DNA of 37,234 nucleotides, taken from the NCBI GenBank assembly GCA_004802705.1, contig SGPL01000344.1, forward strand, positions 1-37,234. Reading direction: 5' to 3'. Position numbers and translations under genes: made by a program. The notes beneath the pieces were generated by a model. That model had not been told where the DNA came from. It searched no databases and worked only from the letters and a program-made list of their open reading frames with translations. The number at the start of each line of letters is the position of its first letter. Within the stretch, counting starts at the first letter, position 1. This DNA is from Bondarzewia mesenterica. Lineage: Eukaryota; Basidiomycota; Agaricomycetes; Russulales; Bondarzewiaceae. Below, piece after piece: positions 32,601-37,234 of the stretch.

Positions 32601-32799
32601 TTGAATCGGTCTATTAGAAATTGTACATTCTCCTGTCGAAGCCGTTTTGTTATTCTATGCGAAGTCTACGCTGTGTAAGTCGACAAACTGCACTTGTATA
32701 GATACTACACCCTACTACATCTCATGCCGATCTCATGCGCGATAATATTATCTATACGTATGCGAAGATGTAGAGGATGCGGAAACCAGGGCAGGAAAG
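29607..32799 (+). repeat. Right arm of the ~3.2-kb inverted repeat (FunK1 duplication)
   Basis: This arm is the partner of 22643-25829 in opposite orientation. A 3.8-kb spacer (25830-29606), which contains duplication copy B, separates the arms. This arm has no Ns. Confidence 0.9.
29769..32447 (+). CDS. FunK1 protein kinase, copy 2
   Basis: Exons are 29769-29809, 29904-30561, 30627-30989, 31045-31468, 31519-31682 and 31740-32447; introns are canonical and in frame. Expected length is about 785 residues, typical for FunK1. Residues 1-233 hold the N-terminal region (IYIDTPGFLEQIFPVD), about 234-495 the N-lobe, about 506-516 the catalytic loop LHRDISPGNVL, and about 531-533 DYD in the DFG position. 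Exon 6 has GTDPFISPEIL and HDLESFFWVLLYLCL. In exon 6 a C7 run at 32208-32214 adds one base relative to the other copies and makes TAA at 32229-32231, about 72 residues early; one base is missing again near 32395-32401, restoring the total length (708 nt, as in copy 1). The kinase core is intact either way. Start choice is uncertain: a TATATAT overlaps the first ATG, so ATG 29789 or 29811 (if intron 1 is retained) could be used. Confidence 0.85.
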
Positions 32800-34611
32800 C
32801 ATTTACAGGGAAGAAATCATCGGAACAAGACGATAGAGTCGTTGGGATCCGGACGCACGTTGCGGAAAGAGCTTTTGGAAGGCCAGCCTGTGATAAACAC
32901 CCTTACCGGTGTTCCAGTGATCGAGCGTTTAGAACGTGGTAGTTGGGGCAAAAATTGCAGAGTCATAAGTAGGCCTCGCCTGTCTGCGGATGCGTGAGGG
33001 AACAAGCCGAGTCAGTGAATCTCCGTTAAAACAACGGAGGCAACCGGCCGTCAGCTTTGGGAAGCAGTACACACGGTGCACGTCGTGTGTAGGGCACAGC
33101 CAGAATTATGCAGGGAGACTTGTACAAGACAACGGTGGCAGCAAGGGCATGCCAGACCATAGGGTATGCACTTACCTGATAAAATATTTCTCCATTTGAA
33201 GGTCTTCAGGTGGGTACAAATCGAAGACTCAAGGTGCATGATGCAGTCTCCTTTCTTCCCTTTGCCTGCAACCTTGTTTGTTGCGAACAGAACTTGGGCA
33301 GATCGGTGACTGGCATTTCATACCGTTCGATGTTCAGATACAGTAGCAAGACAGTCGACGATTGGAGCGTAGAGTATGGTACACCCAAACTGGGAAACGA
33401 GGAAAACAAGCCTGGGCGGTTTGATCTACGAGCGAGATACACTTTGATATTGAAGAGACGCTGAATCGTATTCGGCTTGAAATATTCGATTGCGCTCCTT
33501 GAGCATGTAACTAGCCCTCATGAGCAACGGGAAAAGGACGTTGAGAAAAGAAAACGCACTTCATGAGTTCGGTAACGTAGTCGCGCACGAGACCCACGCT
33601 TTCCGGGTCCATTGTCGAGCCCGCTACCATCTGAGGTAGGCTCACTGGCAACAGAAAAATATGAGCATCAGATCAATATTCAAACAAATGAGGGTGAAGG
33701 ACGAGCGTCGAAGAGGTGTGAGATGATGATANTAACTTACCNATCATGCGCAGTAGATGCTCTGCACCATATACCGCGCTCATCTCTCGTTCGTGTCCAA
33801 TGCGCACGGTAGGCCCTGTAACATATCGCTTTCGTATCTCGGCATACTGTGGTCTCTCAAAGCGATATAAGAGACTAGAACCGAGAGCGCGATCGAAGTA
33901 GACTTGTAGCCCTGAGATGATCGTCGGCAACACCGTCTTCGGATCCCGCAGGCTGTCGAGAAGAAAAAGTCAGCAAATAGTATGCGCAGCTAGGAGAATG
34001 GCAAGCGTACTGAGGAGAAGTTGACGCAAACACGTAGGCCTGGAACTGCTGTAAGATCTCCACGACTGTAGGACTCCGTGGAAGAGTGACAAGCTATCAT
34101 ACTGACATTGGCTCCCGTATAACGAGAATAGAGTGAGTTTGATTTACCTGGTTGTTCTTCGTCACGGCCTCCCAATCATCAACAAGGAGAACCTTGAGAG
34201 CCTCAGGCAGCGCAAGTCGCAGCTCCGGACGCTTCGCATTGTCATCCTCTTCCCTCCCACGCTTCGTCCCGCGTCCCTCCTTCCGCCTGCCTGCGGGTTG
34301 AGACTTCGTGGCCGTCGAAGCCTTTGAGTCCGCCTTGGCAGACGACGGCTCCCTATTTGCCTGGACGAGGGCTTTCTGGAGAGCGACGTTTGCCTCATTA
34401 AATTTCAACAAACGTTGTGGTGGGACGAATTCATCCCATCTGTTCATGCACGATAGGTATCAAATTGCATCGGTTCTTCTGTCAAGAAATTTAGAGACGT
34501 ACGTTTGTTTCCAACCTTTATAATGAATAAAGTAGTGCGGGCCGACGCTACCTAGCCTCGTAGTTGTTTCGTCCCAGTTTTCAACTCTCAAAACTTTGGC
34601 CTCGTACATGA
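31790..34611. repeat. Segmental duplication, copy A (FunK1 3' part + EAF3)
   Basis: This is the partner of 26330-29469 in the same orientation. Homology begins within FunK1 exon 6 and ends inside EAF3 exon 1 at CTCGTACATGA. The intact EAF3 lies here and its 5' end extends beyond the duplicated block, so copy A is the source. Confidence 0.88.
32448..33425. other. Convergent flank between FunK1 copy 2 and EAF3
   Basis: This holds the 3' sides of two converging genes. The first 350 bp are shared with both other FunK1 copies; the rest is shared with copy B only. Frames on both strands near 33206-33464 are open in both copies but overlap EAF3 exon 6, so they are more likely EAF3 3' sequence than a gene. 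Confidence 0.4.
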
Positions 34612-34678
34612 GAGGCCCATGATAACATAGTACGCGTTCATTGACAGAGTATGTGTTGACTGAAGCGTTTGCGGCCAT
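33426..34678 (-). CDS. EAF3: EAF3/MRG15 chromodomain-MRG protein
   Basis: Exons are 34678-34503, 34439-34148, 34093-34011, 33952-33741, 33644-33560 and 33510-33426, giving 310 residues; all five introns are GT..AG and frame-consistent. In yeast Eaf3 is a subunit of the NuA4 acetyltransferase and the Rpd3S deacetylase, and its chromodomain reads methylated H3K36. The chromodomain (about residues 8-75) shows [20 protein letters not shown] and [24 protein letters not shown] Lys/Arg-rich linker (about 85-125) leads to the MRG domain (about 130-305), with [31 protein letters not shown] and VTGPTV. The final exon ([20 protein letters not shown]) ends the MRG domain as in other basidiomycetes. One N lies in exon 4 (33742) and one in the next intron. 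It faces FunK1 copy 2 convergently and GPI13 divergently. This is the only complete copy here. Confidence 0.94.
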
Positions 34679-35245
34679 ACCAGTTTGCGATATCGAGTCC
34701 CAGGAGTGTGCCAGTAATTACTTGACATTCGTTACGGATGGTCGCTAAATTATTATCGTAAAAATTATGTAATTAAATCTGAAGTCACCGATATCTCCGA
34801 CTCCGAGAGACATTCCGAATTTCATTTCCTCCGAGTCCGCCAGCGTTGCGGCATGCTCCTACAGTTCCTTCTGCGACTTCACTTCTCTCAAACATATCTG
34901 ACTGCCGCATATAGATTATTGTCGTCAACTGTAAACAACTCTGCAGCTACAGGGTTTCCCTGCCAATCACGGGGAACTTGTATCCAAGTCACAAGCCATT
35001 GAAAGGAGAGCTGGTGCAACTACCCTCGCAAGAGAACGGGACAGGTTACGGTAAGTTCATGACTGGACCGTAGAACACGAACTGCTCGCTTGAAAGCTCT
35101 GGTTGTCAATCTTCAGATTCTATTTCAACGAGCTCTCGTTGGTCACGAGCCGGAGTGTACCACCTTTCAGAATCCTACGCATCTTCATCCATCACTCTCT
35201 GACGTTGGTGCTCTTCATTCATAGAAACAGAAAACCAAGAGCGAG
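34679..35245. promoter_or_regulatory. Divergent promoter region of EAF3 and GPI13
   Basis: This is a 567-bp interval between two housekeeping genes transcribed outward. I saw no clear TATA box. There is an AT-rich patch at 34745-34780. No other gene is seen. Confidence 0.45.
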
Positions 35246-37234
35246 ATGTCTTTTAGAACATCATCAGTCCTGCTCTATTTATTCCTGCTGCATATTGCTG
35301 GAATCTACTTGTTCACTCGTGGATTCCTACTGACGCGACTGTCTCTCTCATCCGTTACCTCATGTGATGCTTCCGCCCCTTGCACCCTCGAACCGACACA
35401 TAAACGCGCCGTTTTCCTCATCATAGACGCTCTCCGCTTCGATTTCCTTTCCCCGAACCCACCGGAACCATCTTCGCCTTATCACCACAACGTCCTGACA
35501 TTGCCCCGTGAACTCACTGACAAACACCCACAACACTCATTTCTTTTTGATTCCTATGCCGATCCACCAACAACGACATTACAACGAATCAAGGGGATTG
35601 TGACAGGCTCATTGCCAACCTTCGTCGACATGGGTCACAATTTCGGGGGTTCGTCTATCGCGGAGGACTCTATCATTCAGCAACTCCGAATGGCAAATAA
35701 AAGTGTACGTCGTTTCATGTAGCCCCTCCGGTGTGGTGTGACTTCATCGTGGGTGTCTAGATTGCTTTCATGGGCGATGACACTTGGCTCTCCGTTTTCC
35801 CGACGTCGTTTCACCCAGAAATGTCCCATGATTTCGACTCCTTTAATGTAGAGGACCTTCACACTGTCGACAACGGCGTCATCGCGAATCTCTTTCCGCT
35901 TCTTACAGGTTCGCCTCATGCGAACTCTTGGGACTTCCTTATTGGTCATTTCCTCGGCGTCGATCACGTAGGTCACCGCGTAGGGCCCGATCATCCTACG
36001 ATGAAGGCCAAGCAGGAGCAGATGAACGATGTTTTGATGCGAGTCGTTGACGCTCTTGACCCTGATACGCTTTTGGTCGTGCTGGGCGACCACGGCATGG
36101 ACCGGAAAGGCGACCACGGGGGTGACGGTGATCTCGAAGTCTCCGCAGCCATGTGGATCTATTCTAAGGGCCCCGCGCTGTCCTTTGACAAGGCATCTAT
36201 TTCTCCTGCACTGCTGAAGACTACTGTATTCCCCGGCGCTTCTGTCCCGCACCGCCGTGTCCAACAGATCGACTTGGTTCCTTCGCTTTCGCTCCTGCTC
36301 GGCCTTCCCATCCCATTCAACAATCTTGGGACCATCATCCCCGAGCTCTTCTGGCGAGACAAATCCGGAACGCACTACCATCGTGCGCTCGAATTAAATA
36401 CTCGTCAAGTACATCAGTATCTTTCGACATATCGCGCCAGCTCCTCGGGTGGAGAGCTTGATACGGTATGGAGCAATCTCCAAGCCCAGTGGACCAAAGT
36501 TGCCAGCTCGGCGTCAGCAGAGAAGCTGACAGCCTCAGTAGAGTATACACGGTTGGCTTTAGAGACTTGCCGCTCACTGTGGGCTCAATTCAATGCTGGG
36601 CTCATAGGGTTTGGTTTGATCACCCTTGTCCTAAGTCTGGTAGTGGGTTGGGGTATCTTCGAACAAAGTGGAAATGCGGTCGCTTTGTGGGAGGCTTGGG
36701 TCAGCAAGGCGATGAAAGATTGTCTACTGGCTGCGCTGGTTGGCAGTGCGTTGGGTGCCATCGCGCACATGCCATCGCAGGCTATTCCCATCTTTAATGG
36801 TGTTTCCTTGCTACAGTTCGTCCTGTTCGGTGCGGCAACGATCTCTGCCTTGGCTATCCTTTTCACCACCCCATTGCATCCTCGTCTGTCTTGGTCGCTG
36901 TTGCCCCTTATTTTACACCCAGTTGCTTTTCTGTCCAACTCGTACACCTTTTGGGAAGATCGCATCGTTCCCTTCTTCCTCCTGACTAGCCTGGTCCAGC
37001 CTTTCTTGAAGAGCTTCTCCGCTCCGACCTCTCATCTGCGGAAACGCATCCTATTCTTCTCCGTTATTTTTGCCGTGTGCATTCGATTAATGGGTATCAG
37101 TACTGTGTGCAGGGAGGAACAACACCCCTGGTGCAGCTTAACTTTCTTTGCGGGAGGAACAGTTGCCGAGCCACCGTCTCCGATTCTGGCTCTCATCATC
37201 CCTCTATGCGGTCTTCTTCCCTTCACTATCAAAC
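35246..37234 (+). CDS. GPI13: GPI ethanolamine phosphate transferase 3 (PIG-O/Gpi13), 3' end off the window
   Basis: Exon 1 is 35246-35704 (153 codons), the intron 35705-35760 (GTACGT..CTAG, phase 0), and exon 2 runs from 35761 without interruption to the window edge. About 644 residues of a protein usually near 1,000 are visible. The enzyme works in the ER membrane, adding phosphoethanolamine to the third mannose of the GPI anchor, the group later joined to proteins. An N-terminal membrane segment (about residues 7-27) is followed by an alkaline-phosphatase-type luminal domain with metal-site motifs FLIIDALRFDF (Asp61), GDDTW, GHFLGVDHVGHRVGPDHPTM and LGDHGMDRKGDHGGDG. From roughly residue 430 several hydrophobic membrane segments begin, as in the family. 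The start ATG gives the expected membrane anchor directly. No frame breaks are seen. Confidence 0.95.

Noticed and set aside
35677..36381. 234-codon minus-strand frame
   Set aside because: Antisense to GPI13 exon 2, which has the metal-site motifs and runs open to the window end.

Overview
The window looks like nuclear DNA of a mushroom-forming basidiomycete (Agaricomycetes). The signs are genes split by 49-96 nt GT..AG introns, class I hydrophobins with the basidiomycete exon layout, FunK1 kinases, and tRNAs with 10-11 nt introns after position 37. I worked from sequence alone; no database search was run.

Layout. (1) At the left edge a minus-strand gene for an SFP1-like C2H2 zinc-finger protein runs off the window. 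(2) A 6.3-kb stretch follows without a gene I can support, ending at a tRNA-Glu(UUC). (3) At 8.5-17.8 kb lies a cluster of six class I hydrophobin loci: two on minus, four on plus, with a divergent pair in the middle. Four are intact (8529-9008, 9601-10068, 10803-11423, 17285-17833). Two (12063-12709 and 13699-14450) have single-base frame breaks. Several carry an unusual charged spacer between signal peptide and first cysteine. (4) At 17.8-22.6 kb is repeat-rich DNA: a diverged tandem duplication, a 690-bp element with perfect 32-bp terminal inverted repeats, and a minus-strand tRNA-Arg(ACG).

(5) At 22.6-34.7 kb is a rearranged block. Two FunK1 kinase genes lie in opposite orientation inside about 3.2-kb inverted repeat arms. 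A second duplication copied the end of FunK1 plus the neighbouring convergent EAF3/MRG15 gene. The right-hand EAF3 copy is complete (310 codons). The left-hand copy is a pseudogene that has lost its 5' end, carries a stop and frameshifts, and contains a captured piece of a phosphoketolase gene. (6) At the right edge GPI13/PIG-O (GPI ethanolamine phosphate transferase 3) starts divergently from EAF3 and leaves the window.

The hydrophobins are secreted wall and surface proteins and form the one functional cluster. EAF3 and GPI13 are housekeeping genes. The FunK1/EAF3 block is a young segmental duplication. Many reading-frame breaks fall in or beside short homopolymers, and isolated Ns crowd into the repeats, so some apparent pseudogenes may be assembly errors.
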